A stretch of DNA of 64,000 nucleotides from CBDATG01 sp965200145 (GCA_965200145.1 CBDATG010000002.1:558001-622000); one strand, 5' to 3'; positions 9,363 through 18,990 are shown, numbered from the stretch's first letter. Translations and numbers: made by a program. Notes: generated by a model not told the origin, from the sequence alone.

Positions 9363-10346
9363 CTATCGATTTGCGTGGAAACTCGCTAGCAGGTCGACTG
9401 CGTCCTTGTTGCCCAAATAGATAGGAGTGCGGTGGTGCAACTGACTCGGTGTGATGTCGAGTATCCGTTGCGTGCCGTCGACGGCTGCACCGCCTGCCGC
9501 CTCGGCGATGAATGCCAACGGGGCCGATTCGTAGAGCAAGCGGATCTTCCCGTTAGGGCTACGGCGGTCACCGGGGTATGCGTATATGCCGCCTTTCTGT
9601 AGGTTGCGGTGGAAGTCTGCCACCAACGCGCCAATGTACCTGCCAGAGTAACCCTCGCGTTTGACCTGCGCGACCCATTCCAAGTCGGGTTCGTGCCAGT
9701 TCTGCGAGTTGCCCTCATTGACCGAGTAGACAGGCGATGTGCCGTGTTGGGTAACGCGTTCGCGAGTGAGCAGGAAGTCGCCAACCGAGGGGTCCAATGT
9801 GAAGAAGTCGACGCACGCTCCTGTTGAGTATGCCAGTATCGTCGATGAGCCGTACAGGACGTAACCTGCCGCGATCATGGCGGACCCGCGTTGCAAGATG
9901 TCCGATTCACTCCCGGGTCCACTCCTGCTCACTCGTCGGAATATCCCGAATATCGTTCCGATAGGTGCCGCAACATCGATGTTTGACGAGCCATCAACTG
10001 GGTCGTAAACGACCGAGTACGGCCCATCCAGTTGCGTTCCTTCAACTTCGACCAACCCTTCGTTTTCCTCGGATCCCATAGCGCAAACCAAACCCGTGGT
10101 TGCCAGCGCGTCGGCTATCGCATCATCGCCGATGACATCTAGCTTCTGTTGTTCGTCATCGGTCGCGTTGACTGTACCGACCGACCCAAGAATGTCACGC
10201 AAAGCCGCACGGTTGATTTCTGATGAGATGACCTTGCCTGCGCTGGCAACGGCATCCAGCAGGATCGGTAGATGGGTCGGATCGTCGAATGCTTGACTGG
10301 ACCTGGTGAGCGAATGCTGAAATAGTGTAGGGGGCATGGTAGGCAT
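9363..10346 (-). CDS. fbp: Fructose-1,6-bisphosphatase, class I
   Basis: The 327-residue protein matches class I FBPase length (about 330). It hydrolyses fructose 1,6-bisphosphate to fructose 6-phosphate in gluconeogenesis. The diagnostic metal-binding signature YDPVDGSSNIDVAAPIGT is present, preceded by MGSEENEGLVEV (metal-ligand glutamates) and followed by the sugar-phosphate region KGGIYAYPGD with GKIRLLYE and AEAAGG. The start at 10346 is chosen because GGAGGGA lies seven bases upstream; another ATG follows at 10337. It is divergent from class I fructose-bisphosphate aldolase across a 172-bp gap, so the two consecutive gluconeogenic steps probably share a control region. Confidence 0.93.
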   Translation of the reverse strand: MPTMPPTLFQHSLTRSSQAFDDPTHLPILLDAVASAGKVISSEINRAALRDILGSVGTVNATDDEQQKLDVIGDDAIADALATTGLVCAMGSEENEGLVEVEGTQLDGPYSVVYDPVDGSSNIDVAAPIGTIFGIFRRVSRSGPGSESDILQRGSAMIAAGYVLYGSSTILAYSTGACVDFFTLDPSVGDFLLTRERVTQHGTSPVYSVNEGNSQNWHEPDLEWVAQVKREGYSGRYIGALVADFHRNLQKGGIYAYPGDRRSPNGKIRLLYESAPLAFIAEAAGGAAVDGTQRILDITPSQLHHRTPIYLGNKDAVDLLASFHANR

Positions 10347-10518
10347 TATGCTGTCCCTCCGTTGTACCGATGGCTACCTCTGGCACACATTCTAACGGCG
10401 GTACGACGCGGGGAGAACAGTCGGTCGTCTCGGACAACGGTTAAGTTAACGCGTATAACCTGATAACCAAGAGCCTTGAGACTCTCCGAGTAGGACACAG
10501 TTTGGACGGAGGTGACAC

Positions 10519-11523
10519 ATGAACAGTGACATGCGCGCCACAGCGGCGGCGATGGTGCAACGTGGCAAAGGCATCTTAGCGGCTGACGAGTCGACTGGGA
10601 CGATTGGCAGGCGTTTGAGCTCGATCGGCCTGGAGAATTCGGAGCCGAACCGCAAGGCTTGGCGAAACCTGCTGTTCTCTAGCAGGGGTTACGGCGAGTA
10701 TGTCAGCGGTGTGATTCTGTACGACGAAACACTTCGCCAGTCGGCAGACGATGGCACACCGTTCGTTGACATGCTGCGCGACGAGGGGGTTATTCCCGGC
10801 ATCAAGGTTGACAAGTCGACCAACCCATTGGCAGGCGCGACGGGCGAGCTGATCACTGATGGCTTAGACGGCCTGCGGGACCGTTTGGCGGAGTACCGCG
10901 AACTCGGAGCGAAGTTTACGAAGTGGCGTGCCGTTATCACTATTGGCGACCACATACCGTCCCAGTACTGCATCGACGCAAACTCACACGCCCTGGCACG
11001 CTACGCGGCACTGTCGCAGGAGGCAGGATTGGTGCCGATCGTTGAACCGGAAGTGTTGATGGACGGCGACCACAGCATCGAAATGTGCGATTGGGTTACG
11101 GACAGGACTTTGCAGCGCGTCTTCTCAGACTTGAAGGACCACCGCGTTGACTTATCGGGAATGGTGTTGAAGCCCAATATGGTGATCAGCGGCACAGATG
11201 CAACAGATCGAGCGGATGCGGCAACGGTTGCCCGAAAGACAGTGGACTGCTTCAAACGCAACATACCCGCTGCGATGCCTGGGATAGCGTTTCTGTCAGG
11301 CGGGCAAGGCGATGACGAATCTACTGAGAATCTTGATGCCATCAACAAGCTGGTGAACGACGAGGGTGCGCCTTGGGAGTTGACCTTCTCGTACGGCAGG
11401 GGTTTACAAGCATCTCCGCTGAAGACGTGGGCTGGCGAACCGGGTAATGTTGAGGCGGCTCAATCGGCGTTCATGCAACGTGCTAAGGCAAACGCCGCGG
11501 CTCGCGAAGGCCAGTATGCGTGA
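10519..11523 (+). CDS. Fructose-bisphosphate aldolase, class I
   Basis: The 334-residue enzyme is of the eukaryote-like class I (Schiff-base) type and reversibly cleaves fructose 1,6-bisphosphate. Family features: KGILAADESTGTIGRRLSSIG near the N-terminus, GIKVDKST, the glutamate-rich IVEPEVLMDGDH, GMVLKPNMVISG with Schiff-base Lys218, and FLSGGQGDDESTENL. Translation start is well supported by GGAGGTGA at 10508-10515. It overlaps nothing and is followed after 5 bases by an M20 amidohydrolase, likely in one transcript. The pairing with fbp points to gluconeogenesis from C2-C4 acids. It lacks the extreme C-terminal tyrosine region's usual length but ends in REGQYA, keeping a tyrosine near the end. 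Confidence 0.93.
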   Translation: MNSDMRATAAAMVQRGKGILAADESTGTIGRRLSSIGLENSEPNRKAWRNLLFSSRGYGEYVSGVILYDETLRQSADDGTPFVDMLRDEGVIPGIKVDKSTNPLAGATGELITDGLDGLRDRLAEYRELGAKFTKWRAVITIGDHIPSQYCIDANSHALARYAALSQEAGLVPIVEPEVLMDGDHSIEMCDWVTDRTLQRVFSDLKDHRVDLSGMVLKPNMVISGTDATDRADAATVARKTVDCFKRNIPAAMPGIAFLSGGQGDDESTENLDAINKLVNDEGAPWELTFSYGRGLQASPLKTWAGEPGNVEAAQSAFMQRAKANAAAREGQYA

Positions 11524-11528
11524 ACTAG

Positions 11529-12692
11529 ATGGTTGAGGACCGCGTACAACGAGAGGTCGCCGATCGTTTCGGTGCAATGGTGGAGATGCGCCGTCACCTC
11601 CACGCAATGCCTGAAACGGCGTTCAAAGAGGCGGCTACATCGGCTTACATCTCAGAACGCCTTTCCAGGTTAGGACTCAATGTACACGAAGGAATCGGCG
11701 GCACGGGGTTAGTAGGAATCCTAGACGGCGGTCTGCCTGGGGATTCGCTGATGGTACGAGCGGATTTCGATGGGTTGCCGGTCCGCGAGGAGACTGGTTT
11801 GCCGTTCGCTTCGCGCAATGGCAATATGCACGCGTGCGGTCACGACGGCCATGTAACAATGGCGCTGACCGCTGCCGAGATCTTGGCCGGAGCACAGTCC
11901 GAAGTCAAGGGCCGCATCGTTTTTCTATTCCAACCAGCCGAGGAGGTGGTAGGTGGCGCAACCGCGATGATTGATGACGGCGTCCTAGACAGATTTCCAG
12001 CTGACCGTGTGATCGGAACGCATCTCTGGAATCAAGTGCCGCTGGGTCATGTGGGAGTGAACAATGGCACCGTCTTCGCGAGCGCGAATATCTTCAACAT
12101 CACGGTCACAGGATTCGGCGGTCATGGAGCCTTGCCGCACCTCGCGGTCGACCCGATCGCCTGCGCGTCGCAGATCGTCAGTGCCACGCAGACGGTGATT
12201 TCGCGCGAGTTATCGCCATCTGAAATGGGCGTAGTCACCTTCGGAAGTATCCATGGCGGCACTGCATCCAATGTGATCGCCGACCAAGTCGTTTTGCGCG
12301 GCACCGTTAGGGCATACGACACTTCGACTCATGAAACTATCTGCGCTGCGGTGAGACGGATCGCTGAAGGTGTTGGCAGGTCGATGCGTTGCGAAGTTGA
12401 ATACGTTGAGGAAGTCAGCGCACCGCCAGTCGTCAATAACGCCGACATAGGCCAGTGGGTGACTGGCCTGGCGATGCAGACTGTCGGAGAAACGAACGTG
12501 TCGGGCATACCGCCGATCAGCGTGGGTGACGACATGGCTGAGTTCATGGACCGAGTGCCTGGCACCTACTTCATCTTGGGAGCGCAGAAAGATGGTGCGG
12601 CCCCGCACCACAACGCCAAGTTTGACTTTGACGAAAGATGTCTCCCCATAGGCACGGAGATTTTCGTTCGCGCTGCATTAGACGATCGTTAG
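11529..12692 (+). CDS. M20 family amidohydrolase (hippurate hydrolase/IAA-amino acid hydrolase-like)
   Basis: The 387-residue metallo-amidase of peptidase family M20D hydrolyses N-acyl amino acids or small amides. Metal-binding and catalytic landmarks are MRRHLHAMPE at the N-terminus, MHACGHDGHVTM (metal Cys/His), FQPAEEVVGGATAMI (catalytic and metal glutamates), GTHLWNQVPLG, and the C-terminal HHNAKFDFDE. A dimerisation domain with FGGHGALPHLAVDP sits in the middle. No signal peptide is seen, so it should be cytoplasmic. It follows the aldolase gene by 5 bases, suggesting coupled expression. The substrate is not deducible. Confidence 0.88.
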   Translation: MVEDRVQREVADRFGAMVEMRRHLHAMPETAFKEAATSAYISERLSRLGLNVHEGIGGTGLVGILDGGLPGDSLMVRADFDGLPVREETGLPFASRNGNMHACGHDGHVTMALTAAEILAGAQSEVKGRIVFLFQPAEEVVGGATAMIDDGVLDRFPADRVIGTHLWNQVPLGHVGVNNGTVFASANIFNITVTGFGGHGALPHLAVDPIACASQIVSATQTVISRELSPSEMGVVTFGSIHGGTASNVIADQVVLRGTVRAYDTSTHETICAAVRRIAEGVGRSMRCEVEYVEEVSAPPVVNNADIGQWVTGLAMQTVGETNVSGIPPISVGDDMAEFMDRVPGTYFILGAQKDGAAPHHNAKFDFDERCLPIGTEIFVRAALDDR

Positions 12693-12821
12693 CGTCGAGC
12701 CAGATGTGTTGCGTGCACGCACAGGTCTGGCCCATCCAATTGCTTTCCGAACCGTTGCACCCGACCGCCTTGAGGCACAAATCTCGCATAGAACGGTGGG
12801 CTTGAGAGCATCTGAATCAGC

Positions 12822-14633
12822 ATGTCCGCATTGAACCTCCCAAACCGAACGTTGGCCGTGATGGACAACCTGGAGTTCCTGAAGTCGATCAACAACGAAT
12901 GCATCGACCTCATCGCCATTGATCCGCCGTTTGCGGCCAACGAGACGTTCCGGTCGCGGCCCAACCCTCCGATTACCAACGAAGAGCTGTCAGAAGAGAT
13001 CGCGTTGGCGGCGGACCACGGCGTTGAGCACAACGAAGGAATCGGCATCACGCGAGTTCGGGATGTCTGGAACTGGGACGATGACACCGATACCGACTGG
13101 AAGATGGCGATCCAGTATGACCATCCGAATGTGCATGCCGTCATCTCAGCTGTTGAAGCGTGCGCATCTGAGAACGAAGCCGCTTATTGCGCTTTCATGG
13201 CGGCGAGGTTGATCCACTGTCACCGCATCCTCAAATCAACCGGGAGTATCTACGTCCATTGCGACGACCACGCTAACGCCTATCTTCGATTGCTAATGGA
13301 TGGGATTTTCGGTTCCACGAATTTCCGCAACGAGCTGACTTGGCGCAGGGCCGTTTCCCACAACGATGCGAAACGCTTTGGACGAATCACCGACAATATC
13401 CTCTACTATGCCAAGTCGGAAGATGCATATTGGAACGGTGGTGAATTAGCTACCCCTAGGTCGGACGCGGAGATCGAAGCGGCCTATCCTCAAGAGGATG
13501 AACGCGGTCGGTTTCGTAACGAGAACATTACCGGTGCGGAAGTCAGTTCTGGCGAATCGGGCAGGGCCTGGCGTGGTTATGATGTCTCGGAGATGGGCAG
13601 ACACTGGGCGGTACCGAGAAACGGAACTTACGCTGAGTACATCGATGCCCACTTCGTTCCCGGATATCTCGGAGTCGCAGGGGTTCATGACCGGCTGGAT
13701 GCTCTGGATGGTGCAGGGCTGATACACCATCCCACTCGTGGGAGGTGGCCCGGTCTGAAACGCTATGCCGAAGCCGATCAAGGCATCCTTCCGCAGAGTT
13801 TGATACTCAATCCTCGCGGTTTTACGAACTTCAATGTCCGCAATGGCGAGTACACCGGATACGCCACCCAGAAACCGGTCGCTCTCTACGAACAGTTCAT
13901 CCGCGCAAGCAGTAAACCTGGCGACACGGTGCTCGACATCTTCGCGGGGTGCGCTACCACTGCCGTGGCTGCCGAACGCCTGGGCAGGCAATGGATCGCC
14001 TGCGATATGGCGTATCGCAGCTGGACGATGCTCAAACGCAGGTTCTACCTCGAGGGATTCGCCATCGATGGAACGACAGATGCGACCGTCAACGCGCTGG
14101 CAAGGACTCGCAAGGGCAGAGCATTGCAGCGTCCTCAACAGTTCGCGTCTACGTCGGTGATCGGTCCGCACGAAACACCGCAACGGACAGACACCGACCC
14201 GTCTCCGGTTCCGGACCACGTGATGATCCCAGCGGCCGACGGGCCCGTCAGAACGTCGACTTGGTCAGGTCGCGTCCCGAAAGATGAAGCGAAGCGTCTA
14301 CTCATCGAACGATTCGGCCACCGATGCTGGGGATGCGGATTTGAGCCTAGGCGGCCCAACGGATCATGGGACGATTCCTTACTGGAAATCGATCACATTA
14401 GAGCGCGTCGGCCGGCGGAGGGAATGCAGGGCAACGATGAGCTCTACAACCTCGCGTTGCTGCATCGGACATGCAACGGGATTAAGCGCAACACCATGAC
14501 GCTGGAAGAGCTACGCAGACACAACGTAGACAACGGTCTCCTATATGTTGAGTCGGATTCTGAACTGGTTGACCTGTTCAACGCACAACGGTTCTCCACA
14601 GAGCATCTTCTAATGCGGGAAGCATTTTCGTAG
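12822..14633 (+). CDS. Beta-class N6-adenine DNA methyltransferase fused to C-terminal HNH nuclease domain
   Basis: The protein has 603 residues. The catalytic motif DPPF is at 34-37 and the SAM motif DIFAGCATT starts at about 372, again beta-class order. Residues 495-570 form an HNH zinc-finger nuclease: CWGC at 502-505, catalytic Asp524-His525 in EIDHIRAR, and HRTCN at 548-552. The HNH part is in the same frame with a linker of about 90 residues. The methyltransferase half aligns by eye with the protein at 1317-3008 (shared GSIYxHCD, FGxxNFRN, EDERGRFR, HWAVP, TQKP). The nuclease is of an unrelated fold. It is likely a single-chain restriction-modification or modification-dependent nuclease; this is inference. 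The flanking genes are metabolic and transport genes, with no mobile element seen. Confidence 0.83.
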   Translation: MSALNLPNRTLAVMDNLEFLKSINNECIDLIAIDPPFAANETFRSRPNPPITNEELSEEIALAADHGVEHNEGIGITRVRDVWNWDDDTDTDWKMAIQYDHPNVHAVISAVEACASENEAAYCAFMAARLIHCHRILKSTGSIYVHCDDHANAYLRLLMDGIFGSTNFRNELTWRRAVSHNDAKRFGRITDNILYYAKSEDAYWNGGELATPRSDAEIEAAYPQEDERGRFRNENITGAEVSSGESGRAWRGYDVSEMGRHWAVPRNGTYAEYIDAHFVPGYLGVAGVHDRLDALDGAGLIHHPTRGRWPGLKRYAEADQGILPQSLILNPRGFTNFNVRNGEYTGYATQKPVALYEQFIRASSKPGDTVLDIFAGCATTAVAAERLGRQWIACDMAYRSWTMLKRRFYLEGFAIDGTTDATVNALARTRKGRALQRPQQFASTSVIGPHETPQRTDTDPSPVPDHVMIPAADGPVRTSTWSGRVPKDEAKRLLIERFGHRCWGCGFEPRRPNGSWDDSLLEIDHIRARRPAEGMQGNDELYNLALLHRTCNGIKRNTMTLEELRRHNVDNGLLYVESDSELVDLFNAQRFSTEHLLMREAFS

Positions 14634-14842
14634 TCCCTCATACGACGCAGGCTTGCGCGCAAAGTTCAAGCCAAACTTAATCCGAAACGTCGCATGGAAT
14701 CGGATGACTGTTTACCGTTCGCTTGCGGCATTTTCACTTATACTTCGCAACCAGCGCGTGCCAATTGGAACTAATGGCCTCGCGTTGGCGGGCAGTGCTC
14801 ACCGTCCGTTTGCCAACAATGCACCTCGATGGAGGGACGAAT

Positions 14843-16666
14843 ATGTTAAGGATCAAGACGGTCGTGTTGACCGTGTCGGTCGCGATTGCGGTTGCGATTC
14901 CAGTGATCGCCTGCACTGGTAGCGACCCTACCGCTACTCCGGTGCCAACGGCAGCGCCGTCAGGCGGCGACGCGGCGACCGCTACGCCCGCGCCCATGGC
15001 GACGGCCACGCCGGCTCCGTCAGGTGGCGAACTGCCAGAGAGTGAGGCACCAGCTGGGACGCTGGTGATGATCCCTGAGGGTGTTGCGCCAGGCGTGGGC
15101 ATCAACCGATCGCAGGCTCCCGAATCACTGATGTACTGGGGTGTGTCAGAGCAGCTATTCCGCCCAGAAGGCGATTCTCTAGTCGGGAATTGGCTCGCAG
15201 AGAGTTGGACGATTAGTCCAGACGCTAGTCAGGCGACGATCAAGATCAGGAGCGGTGTGCAGTTCCATCAGGGAATGGGCGAACTCACTGCTCACGACAT
15301 CGCGTGGAGCCTGAACGACACGAACGCTGCGACGACCCCCGAAAGCATCCACGGTCAAGCCGGGGACTTCGCGGCATTCATGGATGCCGCTGAAGCGACA
15401 GACGACAGCACGCTGGTCCTCAACTTCAACGCTCCTGAGCCGCGTTGGACGACGTTACTGTTCAACCAAGCAGGCGACGCGTTCGGAGTGTTCTCCAAGA
15501 AGGTCTTCGATGAGCGAGGCGCAGACTGGATGCGCGAGAACATCATCGGAACCGGTCCGTATGAAGTGGAAGAGTGGCGGCAGTCAGACAGCGCGACGCT
15601 CAACGCAGCCAGCTCCCACTGGGACAAGACGGCTAACGTTGCCACGCTGCGACTGATCGATGTGCCAGAGACTGTTGCCCGAGTAGCGGCGTTGCGCTCT
15701 GGCGGAGCCGACTGGGCAGTCGTGCCGGTTCGTGAAGTCGCGGACCTTGTGCAGACTGGTTTCAAGACAGCCACGACAGGAAGGCAGTCCGGCGTGCCAC
15801 TCAACATGGCAGGCAACTACTGGGAAACCACGCAAACCAAGACGGGTGAACCGATCCAGCACGTCACGTTTGTGCACGACATCCCTTGGATTGGCAATCC
15901 GCACAAGCCAGATGATGGCAATAACCCAGCCGGCATGGACGACATGGAGCAGGCGCGCCAAGTGCGCTGGGCGATTGCGGAGTCGATCAACCGGCCATTG
16001 GTCAATGAAGCTCTGTATGGCGGGAACGCGAGTGAGTACCACGTGGGAATGTTCCACTTGGTTGACCAAGACTGGGACGACAAGTGGCGCATCCCGTATG
16101 ACCCGGACAGCGCGAATGCGAGGCTTGATGCGGCGGGCTACCCGCGCGACGAGGACGGTGTCAGGTTTGAGATGCCAATCTACGCATTCACCTCGGTTCG
16201 TGACTGGGCAGAGATCGCGGACACAGCCGCTGGTTTCATCAACGAACTCGGCATTGAGACCAACATCATCCGCGTCGCCTATTCGATCGTGCGTCCGAGC
16301 CTTGTAGCACGAAGCACGACGACGCCTGCGACGCAGTGGTGCAGGTCAGACCTCTGGAAGCCTTACGACTGGGTAACGGGAGAGGAGGAGACGAGTTTGA
16401 CGCGCGGTGGCTTCGGTTGCCACATGGAGATCCCGTTCATCTTGGAATCAGTCCAGAAGGTCGCGGCAGAGTCGGATCCTGCCAGGCGCACTGAGTACAA
16501 CATTGCTCTCGCCGATTACCTCTACGAACAGCAGCTGAAGATCGGCATAATCGCCTTGCCGTTCGTATCGGCGTACAACCCGAACTCAATTGCGGATTGG
16601 CCGATGCGTCCGGGACCGCAAGCACCGCACACGTCGCCGGAGCTGATCGTTCCGGCAGATAGGTAG
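14843..16666 (+). CDS. ABC transporter family-5 solute-binding lipoprotein (peptide/nickel/opine type)
   Basis: Starting at ATG 14843 (behind GGAGGGA) the protein has 607 residues. The signal peptide ends in a lipobox with Cys24 (VIAC), so it is a lipoprotein. A low-complexity Thr/Pro/Ala linker follows (residues about 30-65), then the SBP_bac_5 domain (LFRPEGDSLVGNWLAESW, LTAHDIAWSL, IIGTGPYEVEEW). It delivers oligopeptides or similar large solutes to the permeases encoded next. The longer open frame from 14723 would put 40 non-signal residues in front of the signal peptide and is not preferred. The substrate is unknown. It lies 149 bases upstream of the permease genes, in the same direction. 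Confidence 0.88.
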   Translation: MLRIKTVVLTVSVAIAVAIPVIACTGSDPTATPVPTAAPSGGDAATATPAPMATATPAPSGGELPESEAPAGTLVMIPEGVAPGVGINRSQAPESLMYWGVSEQLFRPEGDSLVGNWLAESWTISPDASQATIKIRSGVQFHQGMGELTAHDIAWSLNDTNAATTPESIHGQAGDFAAFMDAAEATDDSTLVLNFNAPEPRWTTLLFNQAGDAFGVFSKKVFDERGADWMRENIIGTGPYEVEEWRQSDSATLNAASSHWDKTANVATLRLIDVPETVARVAALRSGGADWAVVPVREVADLVQTGFKTATTGRQSGVPLNMAGNYWETTQTKTGEPIQHVTFVHDIPWIGNPHKPDDGNNPAGMDDMEQARQVRWAIAESINRPLVNEALYGGNASEYHVGMFHLVDQDWDDKWRIPYDPDSANARLDAAGYPRDEDGVRFEMPIYAFTSVRDWAEIADTAAGFINELGIETNIIRVAYSIVRPSLVARSTTTPATQWCRSDLWKPYDWVTGEEETSLTRGGFGCHMEIPFILESVQKVAAESDPARRTEYNIALADYLYEQQLKIGIIALPFVSAYNPNSIADWPMRPGPQAPHTSPELIVPADR

Positions 16667-16815
16667 TCGTATACCGCGAGTGTCGCGAGTTGGTGCGATT
16701 GGGTGCTCATGATGTATCCCGCGCACCGACTCGCGGTGCCAGCCGGGTCACCGTAGGTCGAGGTATCAGCCCGTTGAAGCGAGCCTGTCGGCTGAAGTGC
16801 GAGAACTGAGACGAC

Positions 16816-17769
16816 ATGCGAGCGTTTCTGATAAGGCGGTTAGTGGCGGGCGCGCTGTCCGTACTGGCGGCGACGGCGATCGTCTTCGGGCTGTCTCGCG
16901 CCGCCGGAGACCCGCTACTGCTTTATGCCAAGCCCGGTGGTTACGGTGTTACTCCTGAGCAGGAGGAGGCGTTGCGTCAGAAGCTACGCCTTGACAGGCC
17001 GCTTGTCGTTCAATATCTGCTTTGGTTGACCGATCTTGCACGTGGTGACTTCGGGAAGACCCTGCTGGCAGAGCAGGATGTCAACAAGGTGGTCGGTGAT
17101 AAGCTGGGCGCGACCGTCCAGCTCGGCATAGTTTCGTGGGTCTTGGCAACCCTGATGGGCGTGCCGATAGGTGTACTCTCTGCGACCCGTCGTGGCTCAT
17201 TCTTTGACTACCTGGGCAGAGCATACGCACTGTTGGGGCAGTCGTTGCCCACTTTCTGGCTGGGTTTAATGCTGATTCTCATCTTCAACTCGTGGCTCGG
17301 GTGGTTGCCGTTCGGCACGCGCGGCTCTACTGACACCTTTCCGCTAGCTTGGGAGAATGTGCGTTACTTCGTACTGCCATCATTCACGATAGCTTGGGGT
17401 GCTGCCGCGGTGTACACGCGATTAACGCGGTCTGCCATGCTTGAGGTTCTCGACTCTGAGTTCATCAAGCTCGGCAGGGCAAAGGGCGTTGCGAACCGTG
17501 CGATCATCTGGAAACATGCATTCCGCAACGCGTTAATCCCACCGCTAACCGTCTCCGCGCTGCTAATGGCAGGATTGATCACTGGTAGCGTGGTCGTCGA
17601 GGTTGTGTTCTCCTGGCCAGGAATAGGCAGGTTGGCGGTTCAAGCGGTGGCGGATAACGACTTCCCGATCCTGACCGTAGTGGTCCTGTTCTTTGCGATT
17701 GTCTTCGTCGGTGTCAACTTCCTGACCGACCTGTTGTACGCCTGGGTTGACCCGCGCATCAGGTACTGA
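16816..17769 (+). CDS. ABC transporter permease (DppB/OppB-like)
   Basis: The 317-residue integral membrane protein has the usual six-helix DppB plan: an N-terminal anchor helix (RRLVAGALSVLAATAIVFGL), a periplasmic segment starting EEALRQKLRLDRPLVVQYL, then the BPD_transp_1 core with the EAA loop (SEFIKLGRAKGVANRAIIWKH). It forms the membrane channel with the following permease. No ATPase gene (DppD/DppF type) lies in the cluster, so energy must come from an ATPase encoded elsewhere. The gap to the next permease is 17 bases. Confidence 0.9.
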   Translation: MRAFLIRRLVAGALSVLAATAIVFGLSRAAGDPLLLYAKPGGYGVTPEQEEALRQKLRLDRPLVVQYLLWLTDLARGDFGKTLLAEQDVNKVVGDKLGATVQLGIVSWVLATLMGVPIGVLSATRRGSFFDYLGRAYALLGQSLPTFWLGLMLILIFNSWLGWLPFGTRGSTDTFPLAWENVRYFVLPSFTIAWGAAAVYTRLTRSAMLEVLDSEFIKLGRAKGVANRAIIWKHAFRNALIPPLTVSALLMAGLITGSVVVEVVFSWPGIGRLAVQAVADNDFPILTVVVLFFAIVFVGVNFLTDLLYAWVDPRIRY

Positions 17770-17786
17770 TTAACTGCGTCTTACTG

Positions 17787-18761
17787 ATGTCTACCACCGC
17801 AACCACAGAAGTTGACGCGCCACTAGACAAGGTGCGCGAACTAACGTCGGGGCATCGGTTCAGCCTCACGCCGGCCGGCATCTGGTACGCGTTGCGACGG
17901 TGGCCGATCATCCCGTTCCTGATCATGTCTGGGTTGATATTCACTGGTGTATTCGCTGACCAGTTAGCACCGGCGGACCCGATCGACCAGGACCTTCTGT
18001 ACAGAGCTGCGCCACCACGTCTCTTCGGAAATAGCGAGTACTGGGACGCGCGCGACCAGTTGCCGGGTGCCGCGCCGACGAACTACTACATCCTAGGCGG
18101 CGACCATGTTGGCAGGGATGTCCTGAGCCGAGTCATCCACGGTGCTCGTGTTTCGCTGTTGGTCACGTCGGTGGCACTGTTTTCGGGTTTGATCATCGGC
18201 GTTTCAGTAGGCGTTATCTCCGGCTACTACGGTGGAATCGCCGACGAGATTCTGATGCGTATGGTCGATATCTGGTATTCGGTACCGTTCCTGTTGCTTG
18301 CGTTGGTAGCGGTGATAATCTTCGGTGCCAGTTTGCAACTCATCGTGGTGTTGCTCATATTGCTCGCATGGAGCGGATACGTGAGGAATCTGCGAGGCGA
18401 GGTGCTGTCACTCAAGGAGCGTGACTACATCGCATCGGCGCGTGTCGCCGGCGCGGGCACCATACGCATAATCTTGCGGCACCTGTTGCCCGGACTCATC
18501 AACACGACCTTCGTAATCGCCAGCCTCAGGGTAGGGCAGTTGATACTAGCGGAAGCATCTCTGAGCTTCTTGGGAGCCGGCATCCCGGGGCCAACGCCAG
18601 CGTGGGGAGTGCTTATCGCAGATGGACGAGACTATGTGAACACTGCCTGGTGGCAGACCGTGTTCCCGGGAATCGCGATATCGCTAGTAGTGCTGTCATT
18701 CAACTTCCTTGGCGACTGGGTCCGCGACAGGCTGGACCCGCGTTTGCGCCAGCTAGATTAA
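17787..18761 (+). CDS. ABC transporter permease (DppC/OppC-like)
   Basis: The 324-residue DppC-type permease has a long cytoplasmic N-terminus, an anchor helix (IIPFLIMSGLIFTGVFAD), GGDHVGRDVLSRVIHGARVSL typical of DppC proteins, and the EAA loop (KERDYIASARVAGAGTIRIILRHL). Five or six membrane helices are visible. It pairs with the permease ending at 17769 and the binding protein at 14843-16666. Downstream the operon stops; the next gene is a restriction-modification protein. Confidence 0.9.
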   Translation: MSTTATTEVDAPLDKVRELTSGHRFSLTPAGIWYALRRWPIIPFLIMSGLIFTGVFADQLAPADPIDQDLLYRAAPPRLFGNSEYWDARDQLPGAAPTNYYILGGDHVGRDVLSRVIHGARVSLLVTSVALFSGLIIGVSVGVISGYYGGIADEILMRMVDIWYSVPFLLLALVAVIIFGASLQLIVVLLILLAWSGYVRNLRGEVLSLKERDYIASARVAGAGTIRIILRHLLPGLINTTFVIASLRVGQLILAEASLSFLGAGIPGPTPAWGVLIADGRDYVNTAWWQTVFPGIAISLVVLSFNFLGDWVRDRLDPRLRQLD

Positions 18762-18935
18762 TCACGGTCACATAGCTGGTGAGGGCATCGGCCGAGAGTC
18801 TACCGGCACCAAGGTGAGGCGACTGACGCGTGCGGAGCTCTACATCCGTAAGGGCAGATGTCGCATTTTCGTCCCCAACTGTCCTTCGCGACCAAGAGAA
18901 AGGGAGCGCTTTGCCACGCCGCGAAGCGATTGAAG

Positions 18936-18965
18936 GCGAAACCTGATAAAACTGAATCGTGAGCG
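18936..18965 (+). promoter_or_regulatory. 30-bp leader repeat, copy 1, upstream of type IIG gene
   Basis: The stretch gcgaaacctgataaaactga and the next ten bases recur at 22246-22275 with one mismatch, in front of the duplicated gene. It contains TGATAAAAC, a possible -10-like element. It ends in GTG (ATG in the other copy), which opens a short frame of 18 codons here that terminates inside the main gene. Promoter identity is inference; conservation between copies is seen directly. Confidence 0.45.
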
Positions 18966-18990
18966 GGTTTCTCAGCAAGTCGCATCTAGA

